Shown: positions 38,601 to 47,193 of the stretch, piece by piece
Layout: each line of letters opens with the position of its first letter
How positions within the stretch are numbered: position 1 is the stretch's first letter
Program-made: the position numbers and the translations under genes
Notes under the pieces: generated by a model
The model's input: only the letters and a program-made list of their open reading frames with translations
What the model was told of the DNA's origin: nothing
Databases searched by the model: none
Assembly: GCF_016925675.1 (NCBI RefSeq)
Contig: NZ_CP070506.1
Coordinates: 3,842,501 to 3,906,500, forward strand
Reading direction: 5' to 3'
Source: Pseudomonas hygromyciniae
Lineage (GTDB): Bacteria > Pseudomonadota > Gammaproteobacteria > Pseudomonadales > Pseudomonadaceae
Length of the DNA: 64,000 nt

Positions 38601-39464
38601 ATGGACATCGAACTGGCACGCACTTTCCTGGAAATCACCCGCTGCGGCAGCCTGGCCGCAGCCGCCGAGAAGTTGCACGTCACCCAGACCGCCATTACCG
38701 CACGTGTGCAAAAGCTCGAAAGCCAGCTCGACAGTACGCTGTTTGTGCGCAACCGCGCCGGGGCGCGCTTGACTGCCGATGGCGAAGCGTTTGTGGTGTA
38801 TGCCAATCAACTGGTGCAAACCTGGGAAGCCGCGCGCCGTGACCTGCCGTTGCCCGAGGGCTATCGCAATGTGTTGCATATCGGCGGCGAAGTCAGCCTG
38901 TGCAACCCGTTGATGCTCGGCTGGGCCAAGGCCCTGCGCGAACACATCCCCAGCCATGCACTGCGCACCGAAGTGCGTGACGGTGAATACCTGTTGCGCC
39001 AGTTGGAGCTGGGCGTGCTGGACGCTGCGCTGGTGTTCCAGCCGCAGTACTGGCCGGGGTTGCAGGTGGAGCAGGTGCTGGAGGAAAAACTGATCCTGGT
39101 GCGCCTGGCCGCCCGCCCCGATCCTTATGTGTATATCGATTGGGGCCCGGGCTTTCGCCAGCAACATGACGCCGCCCTGCCCGACAAGGCCCGCGCCGCG
39201 GTGAGTTTCAACTTGGGGCCATTGGCCCTGCAATACATTCTGGAGAACGGCGGCAGCGGCTATTTCCGCACGCGGGTGGTGCAGAGCTACCTCGAAAGCG
39301 GGGTTATGGAGCGCGTGCCCAAGGCTCCGGAGTTCAGTTTCCCGACTTACCTGGTGTACTCGCGCGAGCGCGATTCGGCGGTATTACAACGAGCCCTGGT
39401 GCTGTTGCGCGGTGTGGTCAAGGCCGAGAGCGATTGGTCGCAGCGCTGGGATCCGGTGCTTTGA
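38601..39464 (+). CDS. LysR family transcription regulator (HdfR-like)
   Basis: A 287-residue regulator. HTH at 1-60 (MDIELARTFLEITRCGSLAAAAEKLHVTQTAITARVQKLE) and effector domain about 90-285. The N-terminal wording resembles HdfR-type LysR proteins. It is encoded just upstream of, and in the same direction as, a fatty-acid-hydroxylase-like gene, with a 119-base gap holding a solitary REP; it may or may not control it. Confidence 0.88.
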   Translation: MDIELARTFLEITRCGSLAAAAEKLHVTQTAITARVQKLESQLDSTLFVRNRAGARLTADGEAFVVYANQLVQTWEAARRDLPLPEGYRNVLHIGGEVSLCNPLMLGWAKALREHIPSHALRTEVRDGEYLLRQLELGVLDAALVFQPQYWPGLQVEQVLEEKLILVRLAARPDPYVYIDWGPGFRQQHDAALPDKARAAVSFNLGPLALQYILENGGSGYFRTRVVQSYLESGVMERVPKAPEFSFPTYLVYSRERDSAVLQRALVLLRGVVKAESDWSQRWDPVL

Positions 39465-39484
39465 ACCGTCATCGTTAAAGACCA

Positions 39485-39511
39485 TCGCCTACAAGCCGGC
39501 TCCTACAGGGC
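39485..39511. repeat. Solitary REP unit
   Basis: ATCGCCTACAAGCCGGCTCC followed by TACAGG, in the gap after the LysR gene. Confidence 0.55.
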
Positions 39512-39583
39512 GCGCGCTCAGCTCGCAAAATCTGCAGGCCGGACTAAGCTCACTCCCCAATAAAAAATACAACGAGCACCGCC

Positions 39584-40270
39584 ATGACCCATCCCACCGA
39601 GGCCTTTCGCCAACGCTATCGCGCTGCTGTCCACCCGCGCTACAACCCGTGGCTGCATGCCGGTTTTGTACTGACCTACGGTTTGTTCTGCATCATCCTG
39701 GCCTGGGGCAGCACCCAACACATTCAAGCCTGGGAATGGCTGGCCATCCCCCTGACGCTGGTGTTCTTCAACCTGTGTATCTACCTCGTCCACCGTCACC
39801 TGGGCCATCACAAACATGGTTTTGCCAAGCTGTTTTATGCACGCCACACCGGTGATCATCACAGCTTCTTCACGCCCGGCCACATGACCTATGACAGCCC
39901 CAGGGACTGGCGGGTGATTCTGTTTCCGGCCTGGCTGATCGTGCTCCACAGCCTGGCCATCACCCTCCCCGCCTGGTGGCTGCTCAAGCAGCTCAACCCG
40001 AACGTCGCCGGGCTGTTCGCCGCGTGCATGATCCTCGGTTACCTGCTCTACGAAACCTTCCACGCCTGCGAACACCTGCCAGCCGGGCACCCCTTGGCCC
40101 GCTTGCCGTGGATCCGCCATATGCACCAACTCCACGCGTTGCACCACCGTCGCGAATTGATGCAGGGACGCAACTTCAACATCGTGCTGCCGTTGATGGA
40201 CTATCTGTTCGGCACGCTGCACTGGGAGCCCGTCTCAACCCCCTCCAAAGACTCTCGGGAAGCACCATGA
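39584..40270 (+). CDS. Fatty acid hydroxylase / sterol desaturase superfamily membrane protein
   Basis: Membrane di-iron enzyme of 228 residues. Helices near 25-45, 52-70, 105-130 and 140-155. The His clusters that hold the iron pair are all present: HRHLGHHKH (about 69), ARHTGDHHSF, FHACEH and MHQLHALHHRR. Members hydroxylate or desaturate lipid chains or sterols using oxygen. It overlaps the next gene by four bases (ATGA), so the two act together; the lipid substrate is unknown. Confidence 0.87.
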   Translation: MTHPTEAFRQRYRAAVHPRYNPWLHAGFVLTYGLFCIILAWGSTQHIQAWEWLAIPLTLVFFNLCIYLVHRHLGHHKHGFAKLFYARHTGDHHSFFTPGHMTYDSPRDWRVILFPAWLIVLHSLAITLPAWWLLKQLNPNVAGLFAACMILGYLLYETFHACEHLPAGHPLARLPWIRHMHQLHALHHRRELMQGRNFNIVLPLMDYLFGTLHWEPVSTPSKDSREAP

Positions 40271-41349
40271 GCCAAAAAATCCGTCATCTGCTATTGCTGG
40301 TATTGATCGCCATCGGCGCCTTTTTGCTGCTGATGCCCACCGAGGTCCAGCCGGTCAACTGGGCGCCGCCCAAGGCACCGTCAATGCAAGATGGGCCCTA
40401 TAGCGAGAACCAGCGCCTGAAGGATGTCCAGCGCATTGGCGCCCAGGACATCGCCGGGCCCGAGGCCTTGCTGGTGGATGCCCAGGGCTTGCTGGTCACC
40501 GGCCTGCATGACGGGCGGATCATCCGCACCGCGCCTGACAGCAAGACCCTGGAAGTGCTGGCCAACACCGGCGGCCGCCCACTGGGCCTGGCACAGCACC
40601 CGGACGGGCGCCTGATCATTGCCGACGGGATCAAGGGCTTGCTGGCCTTGGACGCCCAGCGCACGTTGAGCACCCTGAGCACCAGCGCCAATGGCGTGCC
40701 CTTCGGTTTTACCGATGATGTGACGGTGGACGCTGCCGGACGCTATGGCTATTTCAGCGATGCCTCCAGCCGCTGGGGCTATGGCCAGGATGGTGAGGCA
40801 GTGATCGAGCATGGTGGCGACGGCCGGTTGCTGCGTTATGACTTCAGCAACGGCCAAACCGACGTGTTGCTCGATCAACTGCAATTCGCCAACGGCGTGG
40901 CCCTGGGGCCGGATGAAAGCTATGTGCTGGTCAACGAAACCGGGGCCTATCGCATCAGTCGCTACTGGCTCAAGGGCGACAAGGCGGGTACCCATGACCT
41001 GTTTATCGACAACCTGCCGGGGCTGCCGGACAACCTCACCTTCAATGGCCGGGACCGGTTCTGGGTGGCGCTGTATTCGCCGCGTAACCCACTGCTCGAT
41101 GGCTTGGCCGGTTACCCCGCGATACGCAAGATGATGGTGCGGGCGCTGATGGTGGTGCCCAAGCCCATCGAGCGCAAAGCCTTTGTGCTGGGGCTGGATG
41201 TGAATGGCCAGGTGGTCGCCAACCTGCAGGATGGCAGCGCGGGCAATTACTCACCTATTACCAGCGCCCGCGAAGCGGGTGAGTGGCTATACCTGGGCTC
41301 GCTGAAGAACACCAGCATGGCGCGCTTGCCGCTGAAGTTGGCCCTGTAG
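40267..41349 (+). CDS. Strictosidine-synthase-like / SMP-30 beta-propeller protein
   Basis: A 360-residue six-bladed propeller protein with an N-terminal membrane anchor or signal (HLLLLVLIAIGAFLLLMP). Family segments: GPEALLVDAQGLLVTGLHDGRI, RPLGLAQHPDGRLIIAD, NGVPFGFTDDVTVDAAGRYGYFSDAS, QFANGVALGPDESYVLVNETG and LPGLPDNLTFNGRDRFWVAL. The layout matches the membrane-anchored arylesterase-like (APMAP) group. Translationally coupled to the upstream hydroxylase-like gene, so perhaps a lactone or ester hydrolase acting on its product; this is inferred. A terminator hairpin follows. Confidence 0.85.
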   Translation: MSQKIRHLLLLVLIAIGAFLLLMPTEVQPVNWAPPKAPSMQDGPYSENQRLKDVQRIGAQDIAGPEALLVDAQGLLVTGLHDGRIIRTAPDSKTLEVLANTGGRPLGLAQHPDGRLIIADGIKGLLALDAQRTLSTLSTSANGVPFGFTDDVTVDAAGRYGYFSDASSRWGYGQDGEAVIEHGGDGRLLRYDFSNGQTDVLLDQLQFANGVALGPDESYVLVNETGAYRISRYWLKGDKAGTHDLFIDNLPGLPDNLTFNGRDRFWVALYSPRNPLLDGLAGYPAIRKMMVRALMVVPKPIERKAFVLGLDVNGQVVANLQDGSAGNYSPITSAREAGEWLYLGSLKNTSMARLPLKLAL

Positions 41350-41353
41350 CAGG

Positions 41354-41385
41354 CGGCTTGCCGGCGATCGCCGACAAGCCGTTTT
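41354..41385. terminator. Bidirectional terminator hairpin
   Basis: CGGCTTGCCGGCGA-TC-GCCGACAAGCCG, a REP-like stem then GTTTT, between the convergent propeller and secreted-protein genes. One side of the stem has a two-base bulge. Confidence 0.6.
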
Positions 41386-41388
41386 GGG

Positions 41389-42852
41389 TTAGCGCACGAT
41401 GGTCTGGCTGCAGATATGCCCCAGGCTGACGTACTGCGAAATATTGCCGCCTACGCCAACACCCGGGAACTCCTTGAGCTCAATGCGCCAGCCGCCCATG
41501 TTGAACCAGGTGCGCCAATTGTAAGTCTGGCCGGACGAGCTGTCCGGGTAGACCACATTGAGATCGCCGGAGCAGGTGCCCAGGTCGACGTTGCCGGACG
41601 CCGCGCCGGTGACACCGGTTTTGGCCTCGTAGTCGACCCAGTGGTAGTTGATGGTGTTGTCGAAGCGTTTGTCGACCCGCAGCACCGGGGTCACGCCACG
41701 CAGCGGCTCACCGGTGCTGTCCGACCACTGGGTGCTCCAGCTCAAGCTGCGGGAAGCCTGGGTGGCCAGTTGCATGATCGAACTGGGGATACGCACCACG
41801 TTGTCGCCATTCACATTGCTCTGGTTCAAGCGTGGCGCCGAGCCAAAGGACAAGAGGTATCGCGCCTGTGGGTTGAGCGCCACTGCCGGGTTGGCCCGCA
41901 CCCGCACCTTGACGACGTAGCCCGGGGTAAGGCTTGGGTAGGTGGAGGTGCTGTTGGGTTGGATCACCACCCAGTTGTTGCCATCGAAGCGCTCGAAAAT
42001 CCACTGGTCGCGTGTGCCCGCGCCATCATCGCCGAGGAACATGCCCACACCCTGGCCGCGCAACGAGGTGAAGTCGAAGTAATCGACATCGTTGACGCTA
42101 TCGAGGTTACCGACCACCTGATTCAGCGCGTCCGGCAGCGCGAACGCGGTTTGCGCGGTGTCATTGGGCTCGAAGGCGTCGATATTGCTGTCCACCGCCA
42201 CGCCGAAACTGAACTGCGAGTTGCTCGCGGTGTTGGCCACCATGTACCAGTAATAATCGCCGGCGGGCATCACGCCATTGAGGTACTCGTCGGCGCTGCC
42301 TGGGTTATCCGAGGTGCCCAGCAGCGTCAGGTTGCCTTGCCCGTCGTCATGGAACAGGCTCAGCGACATATCGGTGCCGGCGCTCTGGTTCAGCAGTTGG
42401 ACCTGAATGCGCGCGCTTTGCGCCAGGTTGAAGTGATAGGCCACCTCCGCCCCGGTTTCCACGCCGGTCACGTTGTACAGGGTGTTGATATCCAGGGTCG
42501 GGAACAACGGTGCAAAGGCTGCAATCGCTGCGCCTTGCAGTTGTTTCTCGCCAGGTTTTTGCAGCGCGTCAACCACCGTATCCACCGGCGCGCTGCTGAC
42601 TGCGGCCTTGCTTGCCCCAGCCTTGGCCTTGCCGGCCTTGGCCGCCTGGAGTTTTTGCTTGAGTTCGGCCGTAAGCTTGGACGACTCAACCTTGCCACCC
42701 ACTTTAAGCGCCTGGTCGACCCCATGCTTGACCGCCTGGGCAGATAGCTTGGCTGGGGCTTGCGAAAGGTACTGCTCGGCCAGGGCAAAGGCCGACACGA
42801 AGCAGGAGGCCGCCATGGCGGCGCCCAGCATAAAGGCTTTTTTCGATTTCAT
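41389..42852 (-). CDS. Secreted protein with PPC-like domains, unknown function
   Basis: A 487-residue protein with a signal peptide (1-25, AAMAASCFVSAFALA), an Ala/Lys-rich linker (about 55-95), then two regions like bacterial pre-peptidase C-terminal domains: about 125-220 (VAYHFNLAQSARIQVQLLNQS; NGVMPAGDYYWYMVA) and 225-340 (DAFEPNDTAQTAFALPDAL; VDYFDFTSLRGQGVG). The last third has paired Cys (LGTCSGD; LGHICSQ) that could form a disulfide. I see no catalytic domain. A LexA-like box lies 83-98 bases upstream of the start. Confidence 0.75.
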   Translation of the reverse strand: MKSKKAFMLGAAMAASCFVSAFALAEQYLSQAPAKLSAQAVKHGVDQALKVGGKVESSKLTAELKQKLQAAKAGKAKAGASKAAVSSAPVDTVVDALQKPGEKQLQGAAIAAFAPLFPTLDINTLYNVTGVETGAEVAYHFNLAQSARIQVQLLNQSAGTDMSLSLFHDDGQGNLTLLGTSDNPGSADEYLNGVMPAGDYYWYMVANTASNSQFSFGVAVDSNIDAFEPNDTAQTAFALPDALNQVVGNLDSVNDVDYFDFTSLRGQGVGMFLGDDGAGTRDQWIFERFDGNNWVVIQPNSTSTYPSLTPGYVVKVRVRANPAVALNPQARYLLSFGSAPRLNQSNVNGDNVVRIPSSIMQLATQASRSLSWSTQWSDSTGEPLRGVTPVLRVDKRFDNTINYHWVDYEAKTGVTGAASGNVDLGTCSGDLNVVYPDSSSGQTYNWRTWFNMGGWRIELKEFPGVGVGGNISQYVSLGHICSQTIVR

Positions 42853-42934
42853 TTTTTATCCATCCATAGTTAAAAAATTTGTGGCTTGGGTGCGCGGTGA
42901 AATCCGTTCACCTGGAATGGACTGTAGGATATGA

Positions 42935-42950
42935 CTGTATGGATGTACAG
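42935..42950. promoter_or_regulatory. LexA (SOS) box candidate
   Basis: CTGTATGGATGTACAG fits the gammaproteobacterial LexA pattern CTGT-N8-ACAG exactly and also keeps the inner T/A preferences in part. It lies upstream of the secreted-protein gene, in its likely promoter. Confidence 0.55.
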
Positions 42951-43004
42951 TATTTTTTCAGATAAATGCGGGAAGGATTCGATCAGCGCTGTAGGAAGAA
43001 ACGA

Positions 43005-43030
43005 CAAAGCCCAGGCTGTGCAGGGCTTTG
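43005..43030 (-). terminator. Terminator after the small membrane-protein gene
   Basis: CAAAGCCC and GGGCTTTG, 8-bp stem with a 10-base loop, directly downstream of the minus-strand gene ending at 43041 and followed on that strand by TCGTTTCTT. Confidence 0.6.
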
Positions 43031-43040
43031 GTTTGCTCGG

Positions 43041-43403
43041 CTACCACTTGCGCCAAACGACCCAAGCCGTCAAGGCCGCGAAATAGATGACCGAGAAGTA
43101 AAAAGGCCATGTGGCCCAGCGTTTGAGTGCCAATGGGACTGAGTCCAGCTCTTGTCTGGTCAGTTCATCACGCTTGATATGGGTTTTGGGCTGCATGAAA
43201 AAGCCGATGAGTATGCTCATCCGCATGACTCTATCGATACGTTTATTCCTCACCCAAAAACGCTTGTTGCGTTGGACCGCCTTGTTCTCGCTGAAATAGC
43301 TTTCTATCTCTTCGAGTTTCTTATATTCGGCGTATAGGAGCAGTCCCACCGAAACAAACATTCCAACTGCCAGCGCTATAAGGACCAATGTGTACAACGA
43401 CAT
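43041..43403 (-). CDS. Small membrane protein, candidate immunity partner
   Basis: A 120-residue protein with membrane helices near 4-24 (LVLIALAVGMFVSVGLLLYA), 60-72 (SILIGFFM) and 98-115 (WPFYFSVIYFAALTAWVVW), and a charged middle. I recognise no named family. After repair of the upstream gene, its stop is two bases before this start, so the two are translationally coupled. A membrane protein paired with a glycine-zipper partner fits the immunity protein of a membrane-acting toxin. The role is inferred. Confidence 0.65.
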   Translation of the reverse strand: MSLYTLVLIALAVGMFVSVGLLLYAEYKKLEEIESYFSENKAVQRNKRFWVRNKRIDRVMRMSILIGFFMQPKTHIKRDELTRQELDSVPLALKRWATWPFYFSVIYFAALTAWVVWRKW

Positions 43404-43405
43404 GT

Positions 43406-44379
43406 TCAAATTCCTGCTGGCTTGTACAAAAGATCACCCACCTCTTCTCCAAAAATGCCCCCCGCAGTCCCCCCCCGCCGAACCCGCCAGCAGCACCACC
43501 GACAACCCCCACACGCCAACCTCCCTTGCCCCCTTCGTAACTACACCCAACACAATGTTGCAGGTGGACCGCGCGAGGCTAGCCCCTATTGACCCACCCG
43601 CTGTGGCCCCCCAAAACCCCACCCACCAACTTCCCCCCTTCCACATACCTCGCCCTACTGCACAGCTCCCCCCGATCCTTCATACACGCCTCCTTGATCT
43701 CCAGCCCCGCCACTCCCACATCCAGCGCCAGCCCCACATACGTGCCATTGCCCAAAAACTTCGACGTCTGGGCAATGCTTTTGATGCGCTGGGCGTAACC
43801 CACAATTTCACTTTTATGCAGGTAGCTCTTGGTCGAAATCCCCAACACCTTTTTCAACGATTGATGGCTCTGCAAGCGGGTGCCAAACCGCGCCGCGCCT
43901 TGCAGTTGCACCTCCAACTTGTTGAACAACACCTGGCGGTGGCGCACAAAGTTATTACGGTCCAGCACCCCGTCCTTAAGCTGGCGATGCAACCGTTCGA
44001 CCTCCTCCAGTGTGTGCCTGACCTCATCCAGGTGCCGGCCCCATGCCGAGGTGGCACTGCCTACGCCCAATGAGCTGTAGCCAAGCAGGCTTTGCAGCAA
44101 ATCATATTGGCCAACCACCGCTGCCCCGAGTGCCGCGTCCTGTTCCAGGCCGCGGCGGATTTGCTCGGCGTGGCGCATCAACCAGGCATCGTTGAAGGTG
44201 CAGGCCATGCCGTAGTCGTCGGGAATAATCACCATCTGCCCTGGCGTGACCAGGCCATGGCGCAAGTGCAAGTTCAACGCATCGAACTGCGCCGACAACG
44301 GGTGGTGGGAGCCCTTGAGCAAACTGGATTTCAAGCTGTGAAAATCTATGGTCCGGTCATTGATATACGCCTGCGCCAT
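43406..44379 (-). pseudogene. Glycine-zipper toxin-like protein, broken by two +1 insertions
   Basis: About 323 residues when repaired. The N-terminus (IDFHSLKSSLLKGSHHPLSAQFDALN ... LVTPGQMVIIPDD) has a LysM-like ending, then a long helical middle (about 95-220), then a Gly-rich hydrophobic tail (GGKLVGGVLGATAGGSIGAS; GSAGGTAGGIFGEEVGDLLY). As given, the frame breaks at the C6 run 43607-43612 and C8 run 43469-43476 (plus-strand coordinates). One base fewer in each makes a full protein stopping at 43406. Without repair the visible frame ends at 43579. The domain order resembles pore-forming or membrane-active effectors; this is inferred. Confidence 0.65.
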
Positions 44380-44621
44380 CGCCCGCATCCCTGATGCAAT
44401 GAATAGGGCGTAGGAATATATGTAAGCAGAACGGGCCTGGCACAAGCCCGGGGATGAAAAACGGCTTGGCGATGAAATTTGGGAAGTTGCCTACTTTTCC
44501 AGCACTGCAGACCTACAGAAACGACCGCGAACATCGCCTTGCGAAAAACGCGTTTTTTTCACATTGATTTCACTGGCCCACCACGCACCGAACGCTAGAT
44601 TGCCGGCCAACGCAAACAGCA

Positions 44622-45320
44622 ATGTATGAGCTGCCCAGGGTGAAAAGTGTGGTTGACATGATCCAAGCCAAGCCCCTCGCCGATCGGGGCCTGGCGAAAA
44701 CCCTCAAACAGGTGTGGCTGCGTTTTATCGCAATCATCGCCCTGTGCCTGGCGGTGACGGGCGCGATGCTCTGGCCTACCTCACCGCAAAACCTTGGCAT
44801 CGACAATCGCATGGTCACGTCGGGGGCCCTGGCAGCTTGGCGCAACGGCAACCTGATCGTACTGGTGCGTCATGCAGAACGCTGCGATCGCTCCAGCAAT
44901 CCCTGCCTGGGCCCTCCCGATGGCTTGACCCGATCCGGCAGTGTGGCGGCGACCGCAGTGGGTGCCGCATTCCAGACCCTGGGCATGTCCCACAGCGATG
45001 TGTTGAGCAGCCCTACCACGCGCACTGTGCAAACTTCGCAGTTCATGTTCGACAACGCCCACGTGTTACCCGACCGCTTGACCTTGTGTGGCACCACACT
45101 CGCCCACGACCTGCCGGCCCGCAAGACCGCAGGGCGTAACCTGCTGCTGGTCACCCACAGCGAATGCATCGCCGACCTGGAGCGGGTGCTGGGTTATCCC
45201 CACGCCGAGGGCGCCGAATACGGCAGTTCGCTGTTTGTACAAGTGGGCACCCACGGCAAGCTCAAGGTGCTCGGGATACTCAACAGCCAGGACTGGGCAT
45301 CAGCCCTAGAGCATCTTTAG
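44622..45320 (+). CDS. Histidine phosphatase superfamily protein, membrane-anchored
   Basis: A 232-residue phosphoglycerate-mutase-fold protein with an N-terminal anchor (about 35-50, FIAIIALCLAVTGAMLW). The phospho-acceptor motif is LVRHAERCD (about 86) and the second catalytic His is in LLLVTHSECIADL. This resembles Ais/PmrG-type LPS core phosphatases and other periplasmic histidine phosphatases. The segment between the two motifs is short compared with typical members. The start is uncertain: ATG 44622, GTG 44649 and ATG 44658 are all in frame with weak ribosome sites. Confidence 0.78.
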   Translation: MYELPRVKSVVDMIQAKPLADRGLAKTLKQVWLRFIAIIALCLAVTGAMLWPTSPQNLGIDNRMVTSGALAAWRNGNLIVLVRHAERCDRSSNPCLGPPDGLTRSGSVAATAVGAAFQTLGMSHSDVLSSPTTRTVQTSQFMFDNAHVLPDRLTLCGTTLAHDLPARKTAGRNLLLVTHSECIADLERVLGYPHAEGAEYGSSLFVQVGTHGKLKVLGILNSQDWASALEHL

Positions 45321-45352
45321 CGGTCAGCACGCGCCGGCAACTCATGCCGGCA

Positions 45353-45823
45353 TCACCCCGGTAATGGGATCACCCGCAACGGCCGGACGGACTTGTAGGA
45401 AAAGCTCGAATAGATTTCTTTCACACAGGGCAGCGTCTGCAACACCTCACGGGCGAACTCGCCAAAGGACTCCAGGTCCTTGGCCACCACTTCCAGCAAA
45501 AAATCATAGCGCCCGGACACGTTATGGCAGGCGACGATTTCCGGGATGTCCAGCAGCCGCTGCTCAAACGCCCGGGCAATTTCCTTGGAGTGGGTGTCCA
45601 TCATGATGCTGACAAACGCCGTGACCCCATAGCCCAGGGCCTTGGGCGAGAGGATCGCCTGGTAGCCGCTGATCACGCCGCTGTCTTCCAGGTTCTTGAC
45701 CCGGCGCCAGCACGGCGAGGTGGTCAGGGAGACACGTTCGGCCAGTTCGGCAACGGTCAGGCGGGCGTTGCCTTGCAGGGCGTTGAGCAGGGCTTTGTCG
45801 GTACGGTCGAGTCCTACAGGCAT
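45353..45823 (-). CDS. mdeR: Lrp/AsnC family regulator, probable MdeR
   Basis: A 156-residue regulator: HTH at 5-60 (LDRTDKALLNALQGNARLTVAELAERVSLTTSPCWRRVKNLEDSGVI) and a RAM ligand-binding domain (70-150). It is divergent from methionine gamma-lyase, the same arrangement as mdeR-mdeA in P. putida, so it probably activates that gene in response to methionine. ATG 45823 is chosen because the HTH begins right after it; longer starts add an unsupported 19-residue leader. Confidence 0.85.
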   Translation of the reverse strand: MPVGLDRTDKALLNALQGNARLTVAELAERVSLTTSPCWRRVKNLEDSGVISGYQAILSPKALGYGVTAFVSIMMDTHSKEIARAFEQRLLDIPEIVACHNVSGRYDFLLEVVAKDLESFGEFAREVLQTLPCVKEIYSSFSYKSVRPLRVIPLPG

Positions 45824-45922
45824 GTCTTGCCTCGAATAGTTATTTTTATGGATTTTCATTCTTTGCCGCAGGCTTTTCACAGCAAAGTAGGCAACGTTCG
45901 GCCTCGGTTATGAGCATAGCAT

Positions 45923-45947
45923 TGTAGGAAATAAGGAGAGTCCTACA
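45923..45947 (+). promoter_or_regulatory. Inverted repeat enclosing the Shine-Dalgarno site of the gamma-lyase gene
   Basis: TGTAGGA-N11-TCCTACA, ending on the A of the ATG. The loop contains AAGGAGA. It could be a protein operator or an RNA hairpin that hides the ribosome site. Confidence 0.4.
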
Positions 45948-47186
45948 TGAACAACAAACACAGCGGATTCGGCTTTTCTACCCGTGCGATTCACTACGGC
46001 TACGATGCGCAAGACCATCATGGCGCCCTGGTGCCGCCGATTTATCTGTCGGCGACGTTTGCCTTTCCTACTGCCGAATATGGCGCCGGATGTTTTTCCG
46101 GCGAAGAAAGCGGGCACTTTTATACGCGTATCTCCAACCCGACCCTGGCCTTGCTCGAATCACGCATGGCCACCCTGGAAGGCGGCGAAGCGGCGGTGGC
46201 GTTCAGCTCCGGGATGGGCGCGATTGCCGCAACGTTCTGGACCCTGTTGCGGCCCGGCGATGAGGTGATCGTCAGCCAGACGTTGTACGGCTGCACCTTC
46301 GCCCTGCTGCACCACGGTATCGGCGAGTTCGGCATCAAGGTGCGCCATGTCGACCTGTCGGACCTCGACGCCCTGCGCGCCGCCCTCTCCCCCCGCGACC
46401 CGCATGATCTACTGTGAAACCCCGGCCAACCCCAACCTGCAATTGATCGACATCGCCGCCGTGGCCAAGATCGCCCACCAGCAACCCAACGTGACCGTGG
46501 TCATTGATAACACCTACTGCACCCCCTACCTGCAACGCCCGCTGGAACTGGGCGCCGATGTGGTGGTGCACTCGGCCACCAAATACCTCAGCGGCCACGG
46601 CGATATCACCGCCGGCATCGCCGTCAGCCGCCATGACCTGGCGCAGCGTATTCGCCTGCAAGGCTTGAAGGACCTGACCGGGGCCGTGCTGTCGCCCCAG
46701 GACGCCTTTTTATTGATGCGTGGCCTCAAGACCCTGGCGCTGCGCATGGATCGCCATTGCAGCAATGCCCAGGCCGTGGCCGAGGCCTTGCAGGCCCATC
46801 CGGCGGTGGAGTCAGTGACCTACCCCGGCCTGCGCTCCTTCCCACAATACGAGTTGGCGGCGCGGCAGATGAAACTGTCAGGGGGCATGATTGCCTTTGA
46901 ACTCAAGGGAGGCATCGCCACGGGCAGGCGCTTTATGAACGCGCTCAAACTGTTCAGCCGCGCGGTCAGCCTGGGCGACGCAGAGTCCCTGGCCCAGCAC
47001 CCGGCGAGCATGACCCATTCCACCTACACCCCAGAGGAACGGGCCCAGCACGGGATTGCCGAAGGGCTGGTGCGCTTGTCGGTGGGGCTGGAGGACATCG
47101 CGGACCTGCTGGCCGATATCGAGCAGGCACTGGCGCATTGCGTCAAGCGCGCGCCGGCGAGCAAACCGGCGACGCACGCTGTGTAG
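45947..47186 (+). pseudogene. mdeA: Methionine gamma-lyase, broken by one +1 insertion
   Basis: PLP enzyme of about 412 residues after repair, splitting methionine to methanethiol, 2-oxobutanoate and ammonia. It belongs to the Cys/Met metabolism family: GEESGHFYTRISNPTLALLE near the start, the PLP lysine in HSATKYLSGHGD, and GLKDLTGAVLSPQDAFLLMRGLKTL. The frame breaks at the C6 run 46389-46394; one C fewer gives RAALSPATRMIYCETPANPN. Frames are good for 45947-46390 and 46395-47186. AAGGAGAG precedes the ATG. It is divergent from the Lrp-type regulator and ends seven bases from a convergent GlxA-type gene. Confidence 0.87.
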
Positions 47187-47193
47187 CAGCCCG

